Assembly (NCBI RefSeq): GCF_943734655.1
Contig: NC_071355.1
Coordinates: 33,443,464 to 33,507,463, forward strand
Source: Sabethes cyaneus
Taxonomy: Eukaryota > Arthropoda > Insecta > Diptera > Culicidae
DNA length: 64,000 nucleotides
Direction: 5' to 3'
The first letter of the stretch is position 1. Each line of letters starts with the position of its first letter. Shown piece after piece: positions 30,701 through 41,600 of this stretch. The notes below the pieces were generated by a model. The model did not search any database. It was not told where the DNA came from and worked only from the letters and a program-made list of their open reading frames with translations. Both the position numbers and the translations under genes were made by a program.

Positions 30701-33489
30701 TGCATTTAAATAAAGTAGAAAAGGAAACAATGGAAATCATGCAAGTATATTCTGAATAGCCAATTGTTCTGTATACAGACATGGATTGTCCACTAATTTT
30801 TTTAAATATTTTTCTCTACATCATCACCAAGCGCGAGGCTCCTCCGAAGCGCGATGCTCTGTGCGACCGCACGGGTTTTCCGGCCTAAACGCCGGCTCTG
30901 TACCAAATCGTAGACGCATTTGTTTTGTTCCTCCGTAATAGTCGTAAAATCAAGTTCTACCATATGAAAAATGTTCGAAATGTTTTCTGATTGCCAGTTT
31001 TATAATGTTTTCATGGTAAAAACTTCACGCTAGGATTTTTTTCTGTTTCTCGGTTAAGAGTTATTGTGATAGTTTTTATCACTTTTTCTCATTAAAAACT
31101 TACCAACACTTTCCTCAACACAATTTCAATATTAGCGACATTGTGTTGATAAGCAAACTGTTATATTGAACCACTTCGAAATGACTCTGCACAGCTACTG
31201 CAGACATAACGAACGTCAATAAGCCTCTGGATGCTATCCCCTCTCCCTGCTAGGTCCGTCCAAGGTGCAAGAAAATAGGATAAAGAGCTAACTTTGTCAC
31301 CCCGAAGAAAGCACCACATCTTGCGATTGTCCGCTGTGTTCGAGTTTGCCGGCCCGTAGAGTCGAGTCCCAACAACAACGAGGCTCGAGCCTCGATGCTT
31401 CGCTAACCGGAAAAGACCCTCGTTACACATTGTCCCCAACTGTTACAAGTGCAGGGAAGCAAAAAAAAGTTTTCTGCCCTTCCTTGAGTGCCTTCCGTCG
31501 TAGCCGGTTCGATCCCGTAGCGTGTGCAAGCGTAAAAAGTAAGGCAGGCGAGGCAGAAGTTTTCCTCGCACCTTTTCCCGGAGAAAACATCTCAAGAGCG
31601 CGCTTCGCCGGTTCGCTTTAGTCGCTACCTGAAAAATGAAACAATTATTATGGCGAGCTTTTTTCTTTCTTCCGGAGAAGCGACCATCTGGCGGCTACCC
31701 GAGAGTACGGTTTCGCATTTTGGGAACGTTGTGCCCTGAAAGTGGCCAGTGAATGAATGAAAATATCAAGCCCCGATAAACGGTTCGGATGAAGAAAAAA
31801 AAAGTGTTGTAAATCTCGACCACTGTTCAGAGACCAAATTCTTCTAGAAAGGCACGGCGAAGGCCAGTTATTTTCCCGGTCGGATTCCCCGGACAATGCT
31901 TCCTGAGCGTCAGTGTCGGTCGGAAAACAGAATGGTTCTGATCAGGCGGAATAGGTAACGGTACAAAAAAAAACTTTTCCAACAGGCCAGCGTCATCGTT
32001 TTATTACCCCCTCGTCTTCCCCCGTCAATGACACATTCACCATTCGTTCGGTTTTCCTTCCGGTTGGCTGCCTCTGGTTTGAAAAAGTCTATAATTGAAA
32101 CGTTTTGCAAGTGGATTCAAGATTAATAATTGGATTATGCGACTGGAAAATGGAGTGGAAGAAAGTTTCCTTGCGAAAGTCGCGGCAAGTGTGAGGATCT
32201 CTTTCCAGTTCGAGTCGAAAAGGAGAGCTCTAGCTTAAGGCAATTTATCCTATTTTTCCTACTTTACCATGGTCGCTGCGACGGAAGGACGCTTCACCGA
32301 TCGGAAGTAAATTATTGACTCTCAGACTTCGGGTGGATTATTATAATTTGCAGAAAGTTTTTCCGCGAGATGCACTTCACCGGAGTGCCCTTTACCATAA
32401 GCTGAAGGAGCTGGCCAGGAGGGCTTGTCGAACTTTGGTGAACCCCCGCAATTAATAACGGTGCGGTTCACTTTCCACCGTATCGTGCCGGTGGAAACCC
32501 GTGTGGAAACTTTTCCTTTTCCCTGTTCAATATGTTTTGCCTTGAAGTTATTTATTTTCCCTCAGCCGAGAAGTATCGAAGTGTTTGAGAAAGATTGAAT
32601 CTCTAGGAAAAGCAAATTTCTTTCCATTGTAGCAAACAACTTACTGCTTTTGTATTTGCCTTCGCTCTTGTCGGTCGATTGTTTGTACCTCTGTCCGGCG
32701 CCCTCTCCCACCCGACGGGTAAGTATTCGAACCGAAACCAGTGCGCAGCGAAAAAAAAACTTTACCCGGAAAAAAAGTCAAACTTTCCTATTAGGTTGTC
32801 GTAAAGATCTTAAGCGACGAAAAACCCGAATCTACAAGCACACAAACGAACGCTGGCGCTCGAATGGGTAGTGGAAAACTTATGGTCACCAGAATCGCCG
32901 GAAGCAGCTTATGTGGTGAAATTGCTCGCTAGCCGGAATGGGGAAGAAAGTGGAACAGGGGAGGACTTACTCTTTTTTGCCCGAAGTACGATATAATCAA
33001 GTTTCTGTTGTGGCTTAAGTGTGTGTGTCCACGTGGGAAGATGTCAAGTTCGCATCAGACGGGAGGAAAAACATGACCAAATTGAAGCAGATCACGGGGA
33101 AAAGCGAACATTTCGAGGGCGCGAAGGGTGAAGAGTGGGCGAAAGAATGAGAGGAATTAAGAAAGTTTCTTTTTCACAGTGTATCGTTTTCTTTCTACCG
33201 AACAGCTCATTGTTGTGCTTTTTTTTCTGCTGGATTTCGAATATACCTACAGCTGAGACGGATTTAAGTAGCTTATTTCTTACGAGTAGAAAGCTGTAAC
33301 TGGGCCAAGAAAACCGTGTGTGGGTGGCCAGACGGTTGTGGTTTGTTCGGTTTGAGTGTCTTGCCAGCAACTTTTGTTTGGGACTGTTTTAAATCAAAGT
33401 TTTTTTTTGATGTCGTTTTGTTTCTTACATGAAACAGGAGTCTCTCGAACTAAATTTAGCTTGAAACTACTTTTAGAACGAAACTGAGT
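30701..33489. other. Unique sequence, GC-richer at 31200-33100
   Basis: About 2.8 kb without a recognised gene. A short patch at 30830-30910 (CGCCGGCTCTG...) resembles, inverted, a patch at 29535-29570 and may be repeat debris. Open frames such as 31346-31621, 31648-31896 and 32650-32871 lack motifs. It could be regulatory or intronic DNA of a neighbouring gene. Confidence 0.4.
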
Positions 33490-35395
33490 AATCTGGGTTA
33501 TTTTTGACGGAAACAACATGAAATGTGATGTAAAGACGTCAAAATAGCGACAAAAAGAACAAAAACATGATAAAAGGATGTGTAAAAAGCGACGTAACGT
33601 GCTAAAAACGACAAAAGATGAAAGAAAGATGAAAAGATAGCAAAAAAGGAAGAACATTTTTCTTGTCTAGACAACGACGACAAAAGGCGATGAAAAGATG
33701 ACAAAAACGAAGAGAAGACGACGAAATGATGTCGAAAATACAAAGATAAGAAGTCAAAACAGCAACAATAAAAAAACCTAATTACGACCAAGAAACAAAA
33801 ACACGACAAAGAAAAAAAACACGACAAAAAGAGCCATTTAAAAGTGTCTAAAACGGGTCAATACAAAATACGATAAAAGCGAAAAAATCGGACGAAAAAT
33901 TGACAAAAATGCCGTCACGTTGAAATGGTGGCAAAAAGATCATGAAAAAACGACATAAACATGGCAAAGAGATGACAAAAGACGACGAAAACATGACCAA
34001 CAAATAATATGACAATAAACAATTGAGAAGCTTCAAAAAGGCGACAAAACACGCAAAAAGACGACGAAAAATCGCGAATTTACGACAGAAAAACGACGAC
34101 AGAACGACGAAAAGATAGTAGAAAAACTGCTTGTCATCGTCTAGGCAGCAAACAGGACGAAGATAAAATTTTAAAACTAGACGATTAGGCAATGAACGAA
34201 AAATAATGGCGAGGCGATAACAAAGAACAATGAAAAGATAACAATACAAAAAAGTAAAGACGACAAAAATGCCGAAACAACAGCAAAAATAACGACAAAA
34301 ATGCATTAAAAACAGCTGAAATTATCAAAAAAGGCCAAAACTAGAGCTCAAAACACGCTGGACGAATAGACAACGGAAATAACATGAACATTTGATTAAG
34401 ATGACGAAAAGGCGCCAAAACAGCGACAAAAAAAAACAAAAAACACGATGATATACGTCAAAAGAGCGTCAGAAACACGACGAAACATACAAGAAACGAT
34501 GAAAAATGACGAATATGCGACCGAAAGCCCCACAACCTGACGACGAAAAGAAGCCAAAAGCAGCGACAAAAATGGAAAAAGGGCCGTCAAAAAACCAATA
34601 AAAACAGAAAGCACGACGAAAAACGACAAGAAATAAATCATTTACCAAGCGTCAAGAAGACGACAAAATATGCAAAAAGGACGACGAATATAGACAATAG
34701 AAGAACGACGAAACGACGGTAAAGAAAGCAACATTTTGGTTGTCTTATTTTTATATGCCAGAAGGGCCTTCAATGGCAGGCAAGGGTCCTAATGGTTGTC
34801 TTTTGAGCCAGTTTTGGATGGCTTCAAAATAAAACGGGATAGCGAGAAAAAATGCCAAAATGGTGATACAAAAACAACAAAAAACGACGAAACGATGACA
34901 AAAAAAGAAACAAAATCGACCAAATGACATTGCCAAAATGAAGATGCCAAAACAGCAACAAAAAAGACGTCAACAACGGTTAAAATCCTTTAAAAGAAGC
35001 AACCAAAAATGCAAAAATAGAGTCAAGAAATGACGAGTAGACGACGAAAATGTGACGTACAGATGGAAGAACGATCCTGGAAAGACGACAAAAATACGAT
35101 ACAGAGATGATGAAAAGAAACCGAAAACGCGTCACAACCGAAAATAACGAAAAGACAACAAATAGACGACAAAAAGATGGCGAATAGTTGGAGAAAAGAC
35201 AACGAAAAGATGAAGAGAAAGTGATGACAAGTAGGCGACAAGCTGATGAAAATACAAGACGAAACGAAAAACACCAAAGAAATGACAAAAAATGTGTAAA
35301 ACGATGAAGAGACTAAAAATAAATGCAGAAAAGACGATGAAGTGATGATTAAATGACATCCAAACAGCGGCAAGAAAAGCCAAAAAAGAACTACC
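33490..35395. repeat. Degenerate (ACGACAAAA)n-type minisatellite
   Basis: About 1.9 kb of A-rich plus-strand sequence in which ACGACAAAA, GATGACAAAA and ACGACGAAAA recur every 9-12 bases with many substitutions. The minus strand is therefore TTTGTCGT-rich and yields long Phe/Ser/Cys-rich frames (for example 33848-34306, 35023-35373) that are by-products. A non-repeat patch sits at about 34735-34850. Confidence 0.85.
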
Positions 35396-35805
35396 CCTTT
35401 GCAGTGGTTGGCGTTTACGATAGTGGGTCGCCGGCTATATTGCGACCTGCGGCCATCCCGCCCGGAATCATCTATGAAAAGTCATAAAATATTTTTTTAG
35501 AAAATTATGACAAAAGATCGTTATGTCAAATGTTTTTCTTCCAGATGGTCCCTTATGTTAATGCCAATATTTTCATGGTAAACGACGTTATACTAAACAG
35601 CATTATGCGAAATGAGACTTGATTCGTATTTATCGACACAGACTTCGCAGTTGGTTATTAGCGTACAGGACAATTGCGGGACTAGTGCAACGTTCTTAAT
35701 GACTCCAGAAGCATTGCACAGCCGAGATTCAAACTACGACGAGTGGCTGGTTGGTAAAGTGCGTATTCTTAGAAAAGCGAAGTTTTGTAAATTATGCCTA
35801 TCGTG
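35059..35805 (+). repeat. Dispersed 750-bp duplication, copy 1
   Basis: Starting ACAGATGGAAGAACGATCCT, this block recurs at 39086-39838 with roughly 90 percent identity by eye. It includes the end of the ACGACAAAA minisatellite, a GACCTGCGGCCATCCCGCCC patch, and the segment CTTATGTTAATGCCAATATT. The copy ends where the LINE relic at 35806 begins. Confidence 0.9.
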
Positions 35806-35962
35806 CTTGTACTTTGGCCAAAAAATTTTTTACGAGTAGCAAGGTTGAATGGGCGATTGACACTTTTGAACCCTACAAATCACCGGGTAGGGATGGAATT
35901 TTTCCTGTACTACTACAGAAGGGGAAGGCGTTTTTAACATCTACTCTAACAAACCTTTTTCA
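35806..35962 (+). pseudogene. LINE reverse transcriptase relic, 5' piece
   Basis: Translation includes VEWAIDTFEPYKSPGRDGIF followed by PVLLQKG, an RT N-terminal motif of Jockey-type LINEs. The reading is cut at 35962 by the tRNA-like element. The continuation is on the other side of the insertion at 36493. Confidence 0.8.
35950..35962. repeat. 13-bp target-site duplication, left copy
   Basis: CAAACCTTTTTCA here recurs at 36492-36504, flanking the insertion. The length is typical of LINE-mediated retroposition rather than of cut-and-paste transposons. Confidence 0.8.
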
Positions 35963-36491
35963 TATTTTTTGAAACGATGGTTCTAAAATTGATGGAGGGA
36001 TAGTAAGGGAAAGTAATGAAGAAGGATTTTTTTTGGGAATGGAGGGGAAAGAGTGGAAAGGAAGGGGGTAGGGGGGGGGGGGTAGGGGGGGGGGGGTAAT
36101 AGGTATCTACGCTTAATAAGTTGTCTTTGTGACTCCTACCTTTTGTCCAATGTTGGAAGGTGCATGGGTCGAACCAAGCTATAATCTAAGATTACAACCG
36201 GATTTGAACTCCCAACACCCGCCATGGCATGTGGCTCGTTGGTACCCGTGTACCTATGAACGACAGAGGCGCTGGACTGTCCAGGAGTCACAAAAACAAC
36301 TTATTAAGCGTAGCTAGCTATTACCCCCCCCCCCTCTTCCTTTCTACTCTTTCGCCTCCATTCCCAAAAAAATCCTTCTTCATTACTTTCCCTTACCGTC
36401 CCTTTATCAATTGTAGAACCATCGTTTCAAAAAATATTAATATATGCCTGACCGCATTTCAAGGTCAATAGACTAAAAACATGAGTTTGGT
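35963..36491 (-). mobile_element. tRNA-like element with long inverted arms, copy 2
   Basis: This is an inverted relative of 24860-25507. On minus the B box (GAGTTCAAATCC) lies at 36211-36200 and the tRNA-like head near 36280-36260. The core is flanked by inverted arms of about 150-170 bp (35970-36145 and 36290-36450) sharing GGAGTCACAA, CTTATTAAGCG and TTGAAACGATGGTTCTA. The arms include G-rich (36065-36098) and C-rich (36325-36334) tracts. The 13-bp duplication around it and its position inside a LINE RT relic date it as younger than that relic. Confidence 0.8.
36062..36098 (+). other. G-rich tract, possible G-quadruplex
   Basis: Several G-runs of 5 to 14 bases separated by TA occur in the left arm of the tRNA-like element. 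The matching C-run lies in the other arm. Runs this long are also prone to sequencing and assembly error. Confidence 0.7.
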
Positions 36492-36504
36492 CAAACCTTT
36501 TTCA
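36492..36504. repeat. 13-bp target-site duplication, right copy
   Basis: Second copy of CAAACCTTTTTCA (first at 35950-35962). Confidence 0.8.
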
Positions 36505-36640
36505 ATCAAGCCAGTCATATACCAGCAGTATGGCGACAAGTACGGGTCACGTTCATTCCGAAAAACTTCACCAAAATCCTTCAGGCCGACAAGCTTATCC
36601 TCTGTTGTGCTAAAAACAATGGAAAAACCTGATTTAATCC
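36493..36640 (+). pseudogene. LINE reverse transcriptase relic, 3' piece
   Basis: After the insertion the RT reading resumes with SFRKTSPKSFRPTSLSSVVL then KTMEK, matching the RT motif that normally follows KSPG..GI by some 60 residues. No further RT motif is recognised beyond 36640, so the element is 3' truncated or eroded. Confidence 0.75.
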
Positions 36641-39085
36641 ACCTAGTGGTGAAAGGAACCTTTGTTATACGGTCTTACTTGCTATTTGAGATAGAAATCG
36701 ACACGTTTGGTTTACATGAAATTTTTGGAAATTGAATAAGTTTACAAAATTTGAACCAAATAGAAGCACTTATAAATTTTGATAGTTCCTTTTCTCATGA
36801 AATTGCTGTGTAAGTTGTTACTAATGAGGGTAAGTGCAAGTAAAAGTAAGTTGTAAGATGAAATATTATTCTTTAACATATACATTGCGTAGTAAAGGTC
36901 TAGTTTATAGGTTTTTGAACTATGCATAATTTCCTGTATTGCCATTCTATTTGATTCACAACAATAAAGTTTTCTCGAATAAATTTCATCAATTTTTATT
37001 AACCTGCGGTTACTCACGTTGTTGTATTTTGTACACCATATGTAGGTTTTTGAATGCCATATTGTTATATAGTTACAAATCGTATATTACGTATATACTA
37101 ACGTATATTCTTCAATAAACTTGTTATGAGCAAAATGTCAGAATTATTCAATGCATTATTACTTTAAATTGTTAGGAAAATAGATTAGCATAAACCGACA
37201 TCACAGAAACGAAGCAAGTAGCATGTGAGGTGTACCGCAATTGGCCCCAACTGGAATTTTCTTTCGTTTCTTCATATGGAAAAATGGTGTCTGTGTGCAG
37301 CAAAACTACCAGCAAATGTAAAATGTTTAAAATGTATCCATCTGTTGGTAGTCGAGTAATTCGGGGTCAAAATCAGGGTATTTTTTATAATCAAAGTTCT
37401 ACAGTTCGTAAACAAGGAAACATAGAGGTATACTATGTTCAGCAAAGTTGTGTATTTTTATTATTTATACAACTTTGTAATACATGAAAAAGTCATACAA
37501 CAATTACAAAAAGAGCTAAAATAGAAAAAATAATTTTTCAAATTCATATACAATAAATAAGATCTCTTCGTTGAAGAGATAGAAGGTTACTGTCTTCAGC
37601 AAAATTTCTTGTAATAATATGCTCTAAAACTTTGCTGAACACATCAATGTGTTATATTGAAACTGAAGGAAAATAATTTTTTTATTTCACTTTTAGGGGG
37701 ATTAATCAAAATTCAAATTCTACCAGACGATAGAGCTTTCAATTTTAAGAAACTCTTCCAAAGGTTCGATAAACTTAAAACCAAGTTTTCCTAGTAAAAA
37801 CTCTAGTGCGCACGTTTTCTTTGGTTTTGGGCTATTGTGCGCGCAAGTAACCGTGTTACAAAAGTTGGCGCGAGTGTTCGAGGGTTAATATCTTTTGACC
37901 GGTAAAATTCTTATGAAATTTTGCATATATATTCGTAGTATGAAAACCTCTCGTTTGATATTAAAATAATTGAAATTAGGTTATTTTTCTTGGTTAAAAT
38001 CATTATAAATTATTGTTAATTTTGGTATGGTGTATTGAATTACTCATAACTTTCAAATTAAACATCCAATCAAAAAACCATTCAATAGTGATCTATCCGG
38101 CTATATTACCTGCCAAATGAAACTAATAGCACGTAAATCGGTTTGGCCATCTCTGAGAAACAGGCGATCATTTGAACCTTGTCAAAACTGGTTTTTTAAG
38201 CATAACTTTTAAACCACTCGTTTGTTTTCAATAAAAATTGGTGTGAAGTTTAGCAATAGTAAGAGCTTTTATTTGGTACTAAGATCGATGAAATCGGTTA
38301 TGTGGTTCCGGAGAAAATCGTGTCACAGCGTGAGAACCTACCTACTTGTTAAATCTGTTATTCCGGATCGCGCTTTTACAATCGCCAGGTCCATCTTCGC
38401 TGGAGCGGTCGATGCTAACATATCACACAAGGGTTTTTCTTGGCACCTTGCCGGCAACGCGTCTTTCACTGTTTTTCACTGGTTTTCACTACCGCCGCAA
38501 GTGGCAGGCTCCGGCCAAGACCGACGGTGGGTTTTTCTTATGTAGCTTTGCGACATCTTAACCGGGTTTTTCGGAGCGAATCAGAATTAAAACAACACTT
38601 TGCCTTTTGCTTTTACCAACGTTTTGACGTTTGACTAAAAGTGTATGGGCTACTAGATCGATTAACGTTTGGTTGCACTGTAAGTAAATTCATGATTCTC
38701 ACGGCGCATTTTGCCCCGCTAGAACTTGTTTAAAAAAATCGTTTAAATCACATAAATAATAAATCAATTAAGCAATTTTACGTTGGTTGCTGGATACCGA
38801 GACCATTGTTCAAAACAAGAGCCTTTTACAGATACGTAATATTGTTTATTGGTGGCGTAATGTCTTACGAAAAAAGTTGCGAAAATTATAAGAAATAAGC
38901 CTGCAAATAATTTTTTTGTTTTTTCATAGGATTTATGTAATTTAGAAAGCTTATACGCTCAACACAAGTTTGAAATGTAAAATAGAAGCGATTGGCACCT
39001 TAATTACAGTTTAAAAGTGAGTAATTCGTGAAATATTACAGCGGCGCATTTTGCCCCGACTGGGCATTTTACCACCAGTTACCCT
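36641..39085. other. AT-rich sequence, dispersed-repeat debris
   Basis: No gene. The motif GCGCATTTTGCCCC occurs near 38704 and 39044 in the same orientation. The right edge, GGGCATTTTACCACCAGTTACCC (39062-39084), may be the end of an inverted-repeat transposon related in style to those at 27920 and 44385. No matching left end was found. Frames at 38222-38634 overlap and lack motifs. Confidence 0.4.
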
Positions 39086-39838
39086 ACAGATGGCAGAACG
39101 ACCCTGAAAAGACGACAAAAATACGATAGAGAGATGATAAATCGAAACCGAAAACGCGTCTCAATAAAAAATCACGAAAAGACAACAAATAGACGATAAA
39201 AACATGGTGAAGAGTTGGCGAAAAGACAACGAAAAGATGAAGAGAAAGTGATGACAAGTAGGCGACAAACTGATGAAAATACAAGATGAAATGAAAAACA
39301 CCAAAGAAATGACAAAAAATGTCTAAAACGACGAAGAGACTAAAAATAGATGCAGAAAGACGTTGAAGTGATGATTAAATGACATCTAAACAGCGGCAAG
39401 AAATGTCAAAAAAGAACTACCCCTTGCAGTGGCTGTCGTTTACGATGGTGGGTCACCGGCTACATTGCGACCTGCGGCCGTCCCGCCCGGAATCATCTAT
39501 GAAAAGTAATAAAATATTTTTTTAGGGAATTGTGACAAAAGATCGTTATGCCATATGTTTTTCTTCCAGATGGTCCCTTATGTTAATGCCAATGTTTTCA
39601 TGATAAACGACGTTATGCTAAACTGCATTATGCGAAATGAAACTTGATTCTTCTTTATCGACACAGACTTCGCAGTCGGTTATTAGCGTACAGCACAATT
39701 ACGACACTAGTGCAACGTTCTTAGTGACTCCAGAAGCATCGCACAGCCGAGAATCAAACTACGATGAGTGGCTGGTTAGTATAGTGCGTATTCTTAGAAA
39801 AGTGGACTTTTGTGTTTTATAAATTATGCCTATCGTCC
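39086..39838 (+). repeat. Dispersed 750-bp duplication, copy 2
   Basis: Partner of 35059-35805, offset about 4.03 kb in direct orientation. Differences are scattered substitutions plus a few 1-4-base indels (for example GTTTTATAAATTATG against GTAAATTATG at the end). This copy lies immediately after the GCGCATTTTGCCCC repeat end. Confidence 0.9.
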
Positions 39839-40934
39839 ATTATGCCTAATGTCCATGTTCGTGTAAGACGAAGAAAACACGCCGTTCTTACGATAGCAAT
39901 GATGTATATTTGATCAGCTTCAAGCTACGAACATTTTTAATTAGATTGATATCAAATTATATGAAAGAAATACCTACATTTCAGTATGCCTGTGTGATTA
40001 ATCAATGGACAGCTTATAGATTTTTCTACCGCTAAGCCGGTAGGTATTTTGCTGGGTAACTATAGAAAATATAGATTTACTTCAAAGCACAAAACCATTA
40101 TAAGCTTCTAACCTGTATGTCTGGTACTTCTATTGAGAAATAGAGTCCAAAGATGTGCTTCAATTTCGAGAAATAACTATCTGTAAGCTAAACTGATGAA
40201 TATTAGGACTATGTCGCGTATACGCTAAATTAAGCTAAATTACCACTAAATGCTAACTAAACTACAAATCAATCGAAGATATTGCCTAAAGCACGTTGTT
40301 TCACTGAGCATTGTTTCAATTGTTCTCCATGTCATAGAGTGTGACCGAGACCGTCACTAGATCGTTATTTGATCTTGATAGTGATGTTAGTTGTCGTTAC
40401 ATCAGTTGCAGATAGGGCTGCCAGTGATTGTGCCCCTGCGGCAACAGTTCATATACCCAAAGTCTGTATGCCTAACGTGCGCATACTTAACGTCGCGCAC
40501 CCGATCGAAATGGCTCGTGGTACACTTCAGTAACTGGCATTTTGTCGGCCGTTTATTCTCGTGGATTAAAGACATTCTTAATATTCGATCGAAGTTAGTT
40601 GTTGCAACCAAATCAACAAAGTTTTCGTAGCTCATGTTCCCTAGACGATTCAGGGTGAGACGGCCGCAGTCCCTCCCAAGACTACTTCTAATTTGGTGCA
40701 AGCATTTTCCTAGGCATACTGACTAGTAGGGATTATCCCTTAGTTAAGTCCGAACGAGCGGCAGCGAGTAAGGACAGCATGTACCCAACGTTTACGCAGG
40801 TTGAAGGCCGTGAATATTTTTGGCTGAATATGACGTTCGGCCATTCGTGCATTGGCCTTTTGTGATTCGGCCATTAGATATATGTATTATGTTATTTGTG
40901 TTTCGGACATTCGTGATTCGACCATTCGTAGGTA
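39839..40934. other. Unique sequence without recognised features
   Basis: Frames at 40391-40630 (plus) and 40402-40701 (minus) overlap on opposite strands and have no motif I recognise. ATTCGGCCATT-like words recur near 40838-40930 and give a small local repeat. Confidence 0.4.
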
Positions 40935-41425
40935 ATCCGATTTTTTATAAATTGCGCTGAGGATGGAGACGATGTTGCCCCTCTTTCGGTTTATCGCGCC
41001 ACAAAAAACGTTGCGAGTGTTAATCGGCCTTTTTAACCAGCATTTGATGAAACATTTGTTTAATGTCTCCGTATGCAGCTACAGGAAGCTGGCGGAAATG
41101 GAACAAGATGGAAGGCAGTGATAGTAGCATGTCAGATCCGGGGAGGAGAAGATCATTAACTCCATATTCCGCTGACTTTCGCGGTTGCGTTGGGATTTTG
41201 AACGACGACAAACCGAAGGTACCAAATTCGCTTTGGGTCGGGACTGATGAACTCAGCTTTTGCTGCTCTCGAATCTAGTGATTCAACCTTTTTTTGAAAT
41301 ACTCTTTCAGTAAACCGATTAACTTTGCTTCCACAGTGGCCACAACTCGCGTGAGGGAGCTGTACTGGAGGTGGATAACAAAACCACCCTGCAATGTGAT
41401 GAATGATGAAACCTATCATTAAATC
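40935..41425 (-). pseudogene. Bel/Pao retrotransposon pol relic (reverse transcriptase)
   Basis: On minus, the reading in changing frames is VEAKLIGLLKEYFKKR (about 41330-41285), PKRIWYL then VVQNPN (41235-41195), LLLPGSDMLLSLPSILFHFR (about 41160-41090) and ADIK-like GDIKQMFHQM (41070-41040). HSQRFLWRDKPKEG then follows at about 41010-40965. This order (WYLPH/VxxPNK, DxLLxGPDLL, DIKxMFHQI, QxFLWR) marks Bel/Pao RT. Frameshifts and loss of most of pol show it is dead. No LTRs were recognised nearby. Confidence 0.8.
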
Positions 41426-41524
41426 CGACATCAGACAAATTCCGACAAAATCAGTACAAGTTCGTCACCTACTGTATCAAGAACTGCAAGAATATAATCA
41501 CCCGAATTCAACGGTACTTCTCCG

Positions 41525-41600
41525 GATGAGTTTGAATTCGGTTATAAATTGGCTCCAATTATAGCTTGGTTCGATCAGTGAATCTTCTAGTTCGGGTAAA
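41525..41600 (+). mobile_element. Fragment of the tRNA-like element family, copy 3
   Basis: GAGTTTGAATTCGGTTATAA followed by ATTATAGCTTGGTTCGATCA resembles the B-box region and downstream part of the element at 25230-25290. Only about 75 bp are recognisable. Confidence 0.5.

Noticed and set aside
31495..31525. tRNA B box (GGTTCGATCCC)
   Set aside because: The word fits, but its flanks do not pair and no A box lies at the right distance.
33848..35383. Phe/Ser/Cys-rich minus-strand frames as membrane proteins
   Set aside because: They follow from the complement of the ACGACAAAA minisatellite.
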